From NCBI GenBank assembly GCA_913009685.1, contig CAJVXP010000001.1:1-64000 (forward strand): 64,000 bases of DNA, in the 5' to 3' direction. This stretch comes from an uncultured Bacteroidota bacterium (GTDB lineage Bacteria > Bacteroidota > Bacteroidia > Bacteroidales > F082). The notes beneath the pieces are model-generated. The model was not told the DNA's origin, did not search any database, and worked only from the letters and a program-made list of their open reading frames with translations. Below are positions 28,668 through 37,071 of this stretch, one piece after another. The number at the start of each line of letters is the position of its first letter. Position 1 is the stretch's first letter. Made by a program: the position numbers and the translations under genes.

Positions 28668-28706
28668 TTCTGAAATTCTGCGCCAAAGGTAATTTTTTCA
28701 TGGCAA

Positions 28707-29363
28707 ATGCAGTCCCAACAACAAAGAAATAATCTTTTCCGACAAAAATTAATTTCGTCATCCTATTTAAATTCTTATTATTTTTACATCGTTCCTAACG
28801 AAGAGAAGAAGAATATTTTGAAGGTAATTAAGGAGAAGGGGGCAGAACCGTTTGTTTCTGCTACAAAAGACAATGATATTGCTGATAGCGATGCTTATTT
28901 TAAAGAGCAGGTAAAAAAACCGGGATTTTTTTTCTGTATTGATAACTCCCGAGAGTGGGGAGATATAGAAGCTTTCGTACGAGATGTCCTGCATGAATAT
29001 CCTGGCTTGAAGGTGCTTGTTTATTACACCGGAAAAATGGATTCAAAGCCTGCTGCCGAACATCTTATGGTAACGGATAAAAGAGACTTTAATCTTTTTG
29101 GCCATCAGAAACCGGCTTTGAAGTCATGGCTTGCAGATCACCATTTTGATTTGCTACTGGTCTTTGCCGGCAAAGGAAACAAGCGGTGCGAGAAGATAAC
29201 GATGGAGATAAATGCCCGTCTTAAAGCCGGATGGCCACAAGAAAAAGAGGAGCCGTTGGTGGATATAAGTCTGGGAAAAGCCGGCGAGGAAATGGCCTAC
29301 AGTATTTTTTACAAACGATTGAAAAGCTATTTTAAAATATTGAATATTAAATTATTACCATGA
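28707..29363 (+). CDS. conserved Bacteroidetes protein (DUF6913-like)
   Basis: EKKNILKVIKEKGAEPFVSA ... ISLGKAGEEMAYSIFYKRLKSYFKIL, adjacent to dapA; family call from memory, start uncertain. Confidence 0.55.
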   Translation: MQSQQQRNNLFRQKLISSSYLNSYYFYIVPNEEKKNILKVIKEKGAEPFVSATKDNDIADSDAYFKEQVKKPGFFFCIDNSREWGDIEAFVRDVLHEYPGLKVLVYYTGKMDSKPAAEHLMVTDKRDFNLFGHQKPALKSWLADHHFDLLLVFAGKGNKRCEKITMEINARLKAGWPQEKEEPLVDISLGKAGEEMAYSIFYKRLKSYFKILNIKLLP

Positions 29364-30259
29364 AAATCAAAACCAATATCAAAGGAACGGGTGTTGCCAT
29401 TGTTACTCCATTCCACAACTACGGGACCATCGATTTCAGCAGCCTGGAAAAGCTGCTTGAACACATTATTACCGGGGGTGTCGATTTTGTTGTTGCGCTG
29501 GGAACCACCAGCGAAGCAGCCACGCTTACCTGCGATGAGAAAGATGCGGTTATGGGTTTTATAAAAGACGCGGTGGCCGGACGTGTACCTGTTGTGATGG
29601 GACTGGGTGGTAATAGTACTCGTGCAGTGGTGGGGAAGATAAAAAATACTGATTTCAATGGGGTTGATGCCATTCTTTCAGTAGTACCTTATTATAGTAA
29701 GCCGAACCAGAAAGGTATTTACAGCCATTTTAAAAATATTGCGGCAGCTTGTCCTGTACCGGTAATTTTGTATAATGTTCCCGGACGGACAGCGAGTAAT
29801 ATTACTACGGAGACAGTACTGCAGCTTGCCGGCGATTTTGAAAACATCGTTGCCGTGAAGGAAGCCTCCGGCAACATGGGCCAGGTGATGGATATTCTAC
29901 GGCAGAAACCGGAAGATTTTAAAGTTTTTTCAGGCGATGACGCACTCACTTTTCCGATGATGTGTCTTGGCACTTCGGGAGTTATCTCTGTGGTAGCTAA
30001 TGTGTTTCCTGCAGAATTCTCTCAGATGGTAAATCTGCTGTTGCAGGGAAAACCTGCAAAAGCACTGGAGCTGCATTATTCTTTGTTGCCTGTTATCACC
30101 CAGCTTTTCGCCGATGGCAATCCTGCCGGAGTGAAAGCCGCTCTCGAAATTAAAGGAATTGTGAAAAACAACCTGCGGCTGCCATTGGTGAAAGCCAATA
30201 AAGCAGTCTATTTTGCTTTGCAAAAACTGATGCAAGACTTTCAATTGCTACCGGTTTAA
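29360..30259 (+). CDS. dapA: 4-hydroxy-tetrahydrodipicolinate synthase
   Basis: GTGVAIVTPFHNYGTIDFSSLEKLLEHIITGGVDFVVALGTTSEAATLT; VILYNVPGRTASNI; VAVKEASGNMGQVMDIL. Confidence 0.97.
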   Translation: MKIKTNIKGTGVAIVTPFHNYGTIDFSSLEKLLEHIITGGVDFVVALGTTSEAATLTCDEKDAVMGFIKDAVAGRVPVVMGLGGNSTRAVVGKIKNTDFNGVDAILSVVPYYSKPNQKGIYSHFKNIAAACPVPVILYNVPGRTASNITTETVLQLAGDFENIVAVKEASGNMGQVMDILRQKPEDFKVFSGDDALTFPMMCLGTSGVISVVANVFPAEFSQMVNLLLQGKPAKALELHYSLLPVITQLFADGNPAGVKAALEIKGIVKNNLRLPLVKANKAVYFALQKLMQDFQLLPV

Positions 30260-30270
30260 CAGGAAAACCC

Positions 30271-31968
30271 ATGAAACGTCTGTTTATCCTCCTCATTTTG
30301 ACCGGGTTGTACGCTTTATCTCCGCTGAAAGCCCTGCAATTGAAGGTCGGGAGTTATAAACAGATGCTGCATGAACGCGGTGAAGTCTATTTTAAATTTT
30401 TTTCGGCAGACCGGCAGCAGTTACAACAGCTCGGGCACATTATCTCTTTGGATCACATCAGGTCGGATACTGTTTTTGCTTACGCCAATGCCAGAGGATT
30501 CGCCCGTTTTTTGCACTCCGGACTGGCTTATACCTTGTTAAAGCCCCCTTCGGAACGCCTGAGAAAACAGCAACTTATACCGGGCACCTTAAAAAGTTCC
30601 GGCAAGTGGAATTATTATCCCTCCTACGAGCAATATGCCAATTTAATGGAGAGCTTTCAAAAAGATTATCCGGCGCTTTGCAAGGTTGTAGATATTGGGA
30701 AGTCGGTGCTGGGAAGAAGCTTGCTTTTTGTCCATATCGGCCATTTGAACAATCTCGCCTTAGGCGAGACTATCCCTGAATTTATGTACACATCCACCAT
30801 GCATGGCGACGAAACCACCGGCTATATTTTGATGCTGCATCTCATTGATTATCTTCTGAGTAACTACGGTGTAAAACCTGAGATAACCGCTTTAATCGAT
30901 AGTGTGGACATTTGGATTAACCCGCTGGCCAATCCGGATGGGACGTATGCAGAGGGAAATGCTTCGGTTTACGGCGCAACGCGCTTCAATGCTAACCATA
31001 TTGATTTGAATCGGAATTATCCTGACCCGGAGGATGGTCAACATCCCGATAGCAATACATGGCAACCGGAAACGAAGGCGTTTATGAACTTTGCCACAAA
31101 ACATCATTTTGTCGTGTCGTGTAACATACATACCGGTACCGAAGTAGCTAATTATCCGTGGGATACCTGGGCAGTTCGTCCGGCCGACGATGCCTGGTGG
31201 CAGGAGGTTTGCCGTCAATATGCGGATACGGTACACGCTCATGCTCCCGCAAGTTATTTTACCGACTTAAATGATGGGATTACCAATGGTTACGACTGGT
31301 ACAGCATTTCCGGAGGGCGGCAGGATTACATGAATTATTTTCAATACGACCGTGAGTTTACGCTGGAACTGTCTGCTGTAAAAATGCCTGATCCCGACAG
31401 TCTTTCCGGTTTTTGGGATTACAATTATCGTTCTTTGCTGAATTATATGCATCAGGTATTAGAGGGGTTACGTGGAACGGTAACAGACAGCACATCGGGG
31501 AAACCGTTGTATGCTGAAGTTTTTGTACAACACCACGACAACAACAATTCGCAGGTTTTCAGCGATTCGGTAAACGGCCTCTATTTCCGGCCGGTTTATT
31601 CAGGCACTTATGATTTACGGTTTTCTGCATCCGGCCATCGTTCCAAAACGGTGAAAAGCGTTAAAATAACTAATGGGAAACCAATTGTTTTGAATGTAAT
31701 CTTACAAGCGGAGAGTTCCGCCAGTATCAAGCAGCAGCAAATCTCTCCAGGGCGGGTTTATCCCAATCCTGCTTTTGGCAAACTCTATTGTGCTGATTTT
31801 TCTCAGGGTTCGTTGGTTTCTGTTATCAACCTTTCGGGAGAAAAAGTGCTCACCCGGAGGGTAGGTTCCGGGGAAGCCCTGGACATCCGCCTGTTGCCCC
31901 CGGGTATTTATTTTCTAAAAATCGTTTCAGGCAATAAAACGATCTTGAGGAAATTTGTAAAGAAATAA
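30271..31968 (+). CDS. M14 family zinc carboxypeptidase with T9SS type A sorting domain
   Basis: Signal peptide; TSTMHGDETTGYILMLHLIDYLL; NPLANPDG; RNYPDPEDG; C-terminal VYPNPAFGKLYC ... LLPPGIYFLKIVSGNKTILRKFVKK. Confidence 0.93.
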   Translation: MKRLFILLILTGLYALSPLKALQLKVGSYKQMLHERGEVYFKFFSADRQQLQQLGHIISLDHIRSDTVFAYANARGFARFLHSGLAYTLLKPPSERLRKQQLIPGTLKSSGKWNYYPSYEQYANLMESFQKDYPALCKVVDIGKSVLGRSLLFVHIGHLNNLALGETIPEFMYTSTMHGDETTGYILMLHLIDYLLSNYGVKPEITALIDSVDIWINPLANPDGTYAEGNASVYGATRFNANHIDLNRNYPDPEDGQHPDSNTWQPETKAFMNFATKHHFVVSCNIHTGTEVANYPWDTWAVRPADDAWWQEVCRQYADTVHAHAPASYFTDLNDGITNGYDWYSISGGRQDYMNYFQYDREFTLELSAVKMPDPDSLSGFWDYNYRSLLNYMHQVLEGLRGTVTDSTSGKPLYAEVFVQHHDNNNSQVFSDSVNGLYFRPVYSGTYDLRFSASGHRSKTVKSVKITNGKPIVLNVILQAESSASIKQQQISPGRVYPNPAFGKLYCADFSQGSLVSVINLSGEKVLTRRVGSGEALDIRLLPPGIYFLKIVSGNKTILRKFVKK

Positions 31969-31969
31969 A

Positions 31970-32005
31970 AAAAGCCGGACAAAATACTCATCCGGCTGAT
32001 AAATT
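31970..32005. terminator. hairpin between the convergent M14 peptidase and SPT genes
   Basis: AGCCGGA-caaaatactca-TCCGGCT with flanking A/T runs. Confidence 0.75.
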
Positions 32006-32028
32006 TTCTCCTGAAAACGAATCCGTTA

Positions 32029-33270
32029 TTAGTTTCCTATCTTGAATTCTTTGGAATATTCGTTATTTTCCAGTTTCCGTTTAACTTCTGAAAAGGCTTT
32101 TATGGTGTACTCCACATCTTCCAATGTGTGAACAGCCGTAGGAATCAATCGCAACAGGATCGTCCCTTTGGGTACTACAGGATAAGCAACGATAGAGCAG
32201 AAAATGTCATAATTCTCGCGCAGATCGTAAGTGATTTGTGTTGCTTCGGGAATAGTTCCGCTGAGTATAACCGGCGTTACCGGCGAGGCAGTTTTGCCAA
32301 TGTTAAAACCTGCATCACGCAAACCTTTCTGTAAAGCATTAACGATTGTCCATAGCTTTTCGCGATGGGAAGGATCACCGCGCAACAGCTCCAGCCGTTT
32401 CATGGCCCCGATAACCATAGGCATAGGAAGCGATTTGGCAAAAATCTGCGACCGCATATTGTATTTCAAATAGTTGATTACCTTGGAGTCGCCGGCTACG
32501 AAAGCGCCAATGCCGGCCATGGATTTGGCAAAAGTACCGAAGTAAATATCCACTTTATCCTGAACGCCGAAATGTTCATCCGTCCCGGCACCGGTGGGTC
32601 CCATAGTTCCAAAGCCATGCGCATCATCTATGAGGATACGGAATTTGTATTTCTCTTTCAGGGCAACAATTTCAGGCAGGTTACCAAGATCGCCGGCCAT
32701 GCCGTAAACACCTTCCGTTATCAGGAGAATGCCGCCGCCTGTATTTTCAATAATTCTGGTGGCACGTTGCAACTCTTTTTCCATGTTTTGCATGTCGTTG
32801 TGCGGATAAACAAAACGTTTTCCGAAATGCAACCGCATCCCATCAATAATACAGGCATGTGCTTCTGAATCGTAAACAATCACATCGTTTCTGTTAACAA
32901 GTGCGTTGATGATGGAAACCATTCCCTGATAGCCATAATTCAACAGGTAAGCGGCAGGTCTTCCAACAAAAGCAGCCAGTTGATGCTCTAACTCTTCATG
33001 ATATTTGGTGTGTCCCGACATCATCCGGGCACCCATGGGATAAGCCAGTCCCCATGCTTTGGCAGCATCGGCATCCGCTTTTCTTACTTCGGGATGGTTG
33101 GCCAGTCCGAGGTAATTATTCAGACTCCAGACAAGCCTCTCTTTACCCATAAATATCATTTTATCGGAAATTTCACCTTCAAGTTTCGGAAACACGTAGT
33201 AGCCTTCCGATTGTTTGGCATACATTCCGATAGGTCCCATGTTCACCTCACATTTATCAAAAATATCCAT
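32029..33270 (-). CDS. alpha-oxoamine synthase family aminotransferase, probable serine palmitoyltransferase
   Basis: MDIFDKCEVNMGPIGMYAKQSEGYYVFPKLEGEISDKMIFMGKERLVWSLNNYLGLANHPEV; RILIDDAHGFGTMGPTGAGTDEHFGVQDKVDIYFGTFAKSMAGIGAFVAGD. Confidence 0.85.
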   Translation of the reverse strand: MDIFDKCEVNMGPIGMYAKQSEGYYVFPKLEGEISDKMIFMGKERLVWSLNNYLGLANHPEVRKADADAAKAWGLAYPMGARMMSGHTKYHEELEHQLAAFVGRPAAYLLNYGYQGMVSIINALVNRNDVIVYDSEAHACIIDGMRLHFGKRFVYPHNDMQNMEKELQRATRIIENTGGGILLITEGVYGMAGDLGNLPEIVALKEKYKFRILIDDAHGFGTMGPTGAGTDEHFGVQDKVDIYFGTFAKSMAGIGAFVAGDSKVINYLKYNMRSQIFAKSLPMPMVIGAMKRLELLRGDPSHREKLWTIVNALQKGLRDAGFNIGKTASPVTPVILSGTIPEATQITYDLRENYDIFCSIVAYPVVPKGTILLRLIPTAVHTLEDVEYTIKAFSEVKRKLENNEYSKEFKIGN

Positions 33271-33419
33271 TGTTTGTGCTTTTAAAGTAAAGGGCAAAAG
33301 TAGGTAAATTAAGCGAGGATACAAGTATCATCCGTGGGCAAAAAACAGAAAATAAAGAAAAAAGACAGCCCCGGAAATCTTTCTGCTTCAGAAAAAGCGC
33401 TCTGTTTTTTTATCAGGCT

Positions 33420-33610
33420 CTTAATTTTAATATTCGTCTGTTTTTTGCAGAAAATCACCTTGACATAAAGAGGCGAGGCAGACAAATAATAAATTCGAAA
33501 AAACCAATTTTCAAACAGAAGCCCAATTGTCTGGTATTTTGATATTGATTATTAGAATTTTTTTGGGTTTTGCGGTTTGGAATTTGTCTCCCGGTTTATC
33601 CAGGTTAGGA
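33420..33610 (+). repeat. dispersed intergenic repeat, copy 2
   Basis: TTAATTTTAATATTCGTCTGTTTTTTGCAGAAAATCACC ... CGGTTTGGAATTTGTCtCCCGGTTTATCCAGGTTAGGA. Confidence 0.8.
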
Positions 33611-33748
33611 GGTTTCCCGAATTTCTTCTATCCCAAAAGCGGGCTGATGTGCTCATCTTTAATTTTAAAGAAAAAATTGAGTCGGTATTTATATAATATA
33701 TGTTGAATTTTCGTTTTGTACTTCAATAAATTATTATAATTTTGCCCC

Positions 33749-34543
33749 ATGCTAAAAAAGGCTTATTTTATTTTGTTGATTACTGGTTATCTTGTAGTTA
33801 ACACGGGATGTCATAATTATTCCAAAATTTTAAAGAGCCCCGATAATACATTGAAGTATCAAACGGGGGTTGACCTTTACGAAAATGGCAATTTTAAAAA
33901 GGCTTTGCAGTTCTTTGATATGCTGCGGACTTTTTATCAGGGCACGAAAAAAGGCGAAAAGCTAACTTACTATACGGCAAACTGTTATTTCCAGACGAAG
34001 GACTATCAGCTGGCCAGTTATTATTTTCATCAGTATCAGCAGATGTATCCCAAAGGGAAACATGCCGAAGAGTCATCATATTTGCAAGCCTACTGTACTT
34101 ACCTTCAATCGCCACGGCCCCAACTCGATCAGTCAGACACCTACAAAGCTTTGCAGGAGCTTCAGTTGTTTATCGACCGTTATCCCCACAGTTCTAAGGT
34201 GGCTAAAGCCACACAGCTTATGGATAATTTACATAAGAAACTGGAAATTAAAGACTTTAACATAGCTTATCTCTATTACCGTATGGGAAGTTATCAGGCT
34301 GCCATTACCTCTTTTCAGAATTTGATTAACGATTATCCGGATACTGATAGTAAAGAGCTTTATCTTTACTATATTGCCAAAGCTTATTATGATTATGCTG
34401 ATAAAAGTATTGTAGAAAAACAAAAGGACCGATATGAAAAAATGGTGGAATCCTACAACAATCTGTTATTTCTTTTCCCCAAAAGTAAATATTTACCGGA
34501 GTTAAAACCTCTGAGTGTGAAAGCAAAAGAACAATTAAAATAA
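33749..34543 (+). CDS. bamD: outer membrane protein assembly factor BamD
   Basis: Lipoprotein signal (VVNTGCHNYSKILKSPDNTLKYQTGVDLYENGNFKKALQFFDML) and TPR-like YYTANCYFQTKDYQLASYYFHQYQQMYP. Confidence 0.93.
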   Translation: MLKKAYFILLITGYLVVNTGCHNYSKILKSPDNTLKYQTGVDLYENGNFKKALQFFDMLRTFYQGTKKGEKLTYYTANCYFQTKDYQLASYYFHQYQQMYPKGKHAEESSYLQAYCTYLQSPRPQLDQSDTYKALQELQLFIDRYPHSSKVAKATQLMDNLHKKLEIKDFNIAYLYYRMGSYQAAITSFQNLINDYPDTDSKELYLYYIAKAYYDYADKSIVEKQKDRYEKMVESYNNLLFLFPKSKYLPELKPLSVKAKEQLK

Positions 34544-34549
34544 ACGAAA

Positions 34550-34885
34550 ATGGACTACAAAAAAATTAAAACAGAGACAACCGCTATAACCCGCCATAAA
34601 GAAAAATTTTATGAGCAGACCGGAAACATCTACGAAACGGTGGTGGTCTTGTCGAAACGTTCCAACCAGATTGCACTGGACTTAAAACAAGAGCTGGACA
34701 AGAAAATTTCCGAGTTTGCTTCTTCCAACGACAACCTTGAAGAAGTTTTTGAAAACAGGGAACAAATTGAGATTGCCAAATATTACGAGCGTCTTCCCAA
34801 GCCCACATTGCTGGCGATTCATGAGTTTATGAACAATCAGATTTATATCAGAAATCCGCATAAAGAGTCGGCTACCGATTTTTAA
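34550..34885 (+). CDS. rpoZ: DNA-directed RNA polymerase subunit omega (Bacteroidetes type)
   Basis: IYETVVVLSKRSNQIALDLKQELDKKISEF; located between bamD and coaBC. Confidence 0.85.
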   Translation: MDYKKIKTETTAITRHKEKFYEQTGNIYETVVVLSKRSNQIALDLKQELDKKISEFASSNDNLEEVFENREQIEIAKYYERLPKPTLLAIHEFMNNQIYIRNPHKESATDF

Positions 34886-34914
34886 TTGGTATCTTTGTTC
34901 TGTAAAGAAACACC

Positions 34915-36117
34915 ATGCTCAAAGGAAAAAAAATAATTGTTGGCATTACGGCAGGCATTGCCGCTTACAAAATTCCTTTGTTTATCCGGTTGTTAAAGAG
35001 AGAAGGCGCAGAGGTACGGGTGGTTATGACACCATTTGCCGAAGATTTTGTAACCCCGTTGACACTTTCGGTAGTTTCGGAGAATCCGGTACTTTCCGAC
35101 TTTTTTACGAAGAGGGATGGAAGCTGGAACAGTCATGTTGACCTCGGCTTGTGGGCTGATGCCATGATATTGGCGCCGCTTACGGCCAATTCCATGGCGA
35201 AAATGGCAGCCGGCATTGCCGATAATTTGCTGATGACACTCGTACTCTCCGCTCGCTGCCCGCTGTTTTTCGCACCTTCCATGGACCTGGATATGTTCGC
35301 ACATCCTACGGTAACCTTAAACATAAAAAAGTTACAATCCTACGGTTATCACTACATCGAACCTGACGAAGGTGAACTGGCCAGCAGACTAAAAGGCAAA
35401 GGACGGTTGAAAGAACCGGAAGGGCTGCTACAAGTACTCCTTGATTATTTTTCCACGGAACAAACTTTCAAAGGGAAAAAAGTGATGGTGAGTGCAGGTC
35501 CTACACACGAACCTATCGACCCGGTTCGTTTCATCGGAAACAGCAGCTCGGGGAAGATGGGACTGGCCATCGCCAGGGCTTTTGCCGAAAAAGGAGCGGA
35601 AGTAGAATTGGTTATGGGGCCTGCCGGGCTGGAAACCGGCTTTCCGGGTATTCACACACAAAGGGTAAACACTGCTGCCGAAATGAATGATGCCTGCCAA
35701 AAGATTTTTCCTCTTGTCGATATTGCCGTAATGGCTGCAGCTGTGGCCGATTTCACACCGGAAAGCCCTGCCAAAGAAAAAATCAAAAAAGACTCCGGAC
35801 AGGATGTTATCCGTTTGAAACCGACCAACGATATTCTCGCCGGTCTGGGAAAAACGAAAAAGAAAAAACAACTGCTCATCGGTTTCGCCCTCGAAACGGA
35901 GGATGAACTCTCCAATGCACGAAAAAAACTCCAAAAGAAAAACTTAGATATGATCGTTCTGAATTCGCTGAACGACAAAGGAGCAGGTTTTGGTACCGAT
36001 ACCAACAAAATTACATTGCTTACGCAAACCGGTGACCCTCAGTTTTTTCCTTTGAAAACCAAAAAGGCCGTTGCCGAAGATATTCTTTCTGCCATTAAAC
36101 AACTGATGGGGGGATGA
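34915..36117 (+). CDS. coaBC: bifunctional phosphopantothenoylcysteine decarboxylase/phosphopantothenate-cysteine ligase
   Basis: KKIIVGITAGIAAYKIPLFIRLLKREGAEVRVVMTPFAEDFVTPLTLS; VSAGPTHEPIDPVRFIGNSSSGKMGLAIARAFAEKGAEVELVMGP. Confidence 0.96.
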   Translation: MLKGKKIIVGITAGIAAYKIPLFIRLLKREGAEVRVVMTPFAEDFVTPLTLSVVSENPVLSDFFTKRDGSWNSHVDLGLWADAMILAPLTANSMAKMAAGIADNLLMTLVLSARCPLFFAPSMDLDMFAHPTVTLNIKKLQSYGYHYIEPDEGELASRLKGKGRLKEPEGLLQVLLDYFSTEQTFKGKKVMVSAGPTHEPIDPVRFIGNSSSGKMGLAIARAFAEKGAEVELVMGPAGLETGFPGIHTQRVNTAAEMNDACQKIFPLVDIAVMAAAVADFTPESPAKEKIKKDSGQDVIRLKPTNDILAGLGKTKKKKQLLIGFALETEDELSNARKKLQKKNLDMIVLNSLNDKGAGFGTDTNKITLLTQTGDPQFFPLKTKKAVAEDILSAIKQLMGG

Positions 36118-36120
36118 CAA

Positions 36121-37023
36121 ATGAAAAAAACAAGTCTGCTTTTTTTCCTTGTTTTCCTGCTTACCTCCGGCCTCTTTGCACAGGAGTTTATTTGCAAAGT
36201 ACAAATCAACACCCAGCAGGTGCAAGGCTTTGACCGCAGTGTGGTGAGTAATTTGAAAACAGCCATCACCGACTTCATGAACAACCGGAAATGGACTAAT
36301 TATAGCTTTGCGCCGGAAGAACGGATTGAATGTACTCTTCTCTTTAATGTTTCCCAAATCATCTCTTCCGACGAGTTTAAAGGGACTTTTAATATAGTGA
36401 TGCAACGCCCTGTGTATAAGACTGATTATCGTTCACCGCTGCTGAACATGATTGACAAAAATATTCAATTTAAATATCAGCCTTCGCAGGCCATGAACTT
36501 TTCGGAAAGCACTTTCTCCAATAATCTTACTTCACTGCTGGCTTTTTATTCCTACATGATGCTGGGGATTGACTTTGACTCTTTTGCCCCTGATGGCGGT
36601 ACTGTTTTTTATGAAAAGGCCATGACCGTAGTGCAGACTGCACAAAATTCAGGGTTCACCGGCTGGCAATCCTTCGAAAGTGAAAAAAACCGGTATCATT
36701 TTGTAGAGCAATTTTTAAACAAAGCTTATGAGCCGTTGCGTGCTTTTTTGTATCAATATCACCGTAAGGGACTGGATGTTATGGCTGATAATTTACCGGA
36801 AGGCAGAAAAGCAATTCTGAATTCGCTGTCGCTTCTGAAAAATGTCTATTACAAACGACCCGGATTGTACGACCTGCAACTGATACTTGATGCTAAAAGA
36901 GGCGAAATTATCAATATTTTTTCCAAAGCCACCCCTGCCGAAAAAAATACCATGATTCATGTTCTCAGCAAAGTGGATGCCCCCAACGGAACCCGTTATC
37001 GGGAGGTATTCCGGCAACGATAA
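36121..37023 (+). CDS. DUF4835 family protein
   Basis: Signal peptide; CKVQINTQQVQGFDRSVVSNLKTAITDFMNNRKWTNYSFAPEERIECTLLFNVSQIISSDEFKGTFNIVMQRPVYKTDY. Confidence 0.9.
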   Translation: MKKTSLLFFLVFLLTSGLFAQEFICKVQINTQQVQGFDRSVVSNLKTAITDFMNNRKWTNYSFAPEERIECTLLFNVSQIISSDEFKGTFNIVMQRPVYKTDYRSPLLNMIDKNIQFKYQPSQAMNFSESTFSNNLTSLLAFYSYMMLGIDFDSFAPDGGTVFYEKAMTVVQTAQNSGFTGWQSFESEKNRYHFVEQFLNKAYEPLRAFLYQYHRKGLDVMADNLPEGRKAILNSLSLLKNVYYKRPGLYDLQLILDAKRGEIINIFSKATPAEKNTMIHVLSKVDAPNGTRYREVFRQR

Positions 37024-37071
37024 AAAAAACCCCGGATCCAAATATGAGAGGTTTTAAAAAGAACTTCCTGC

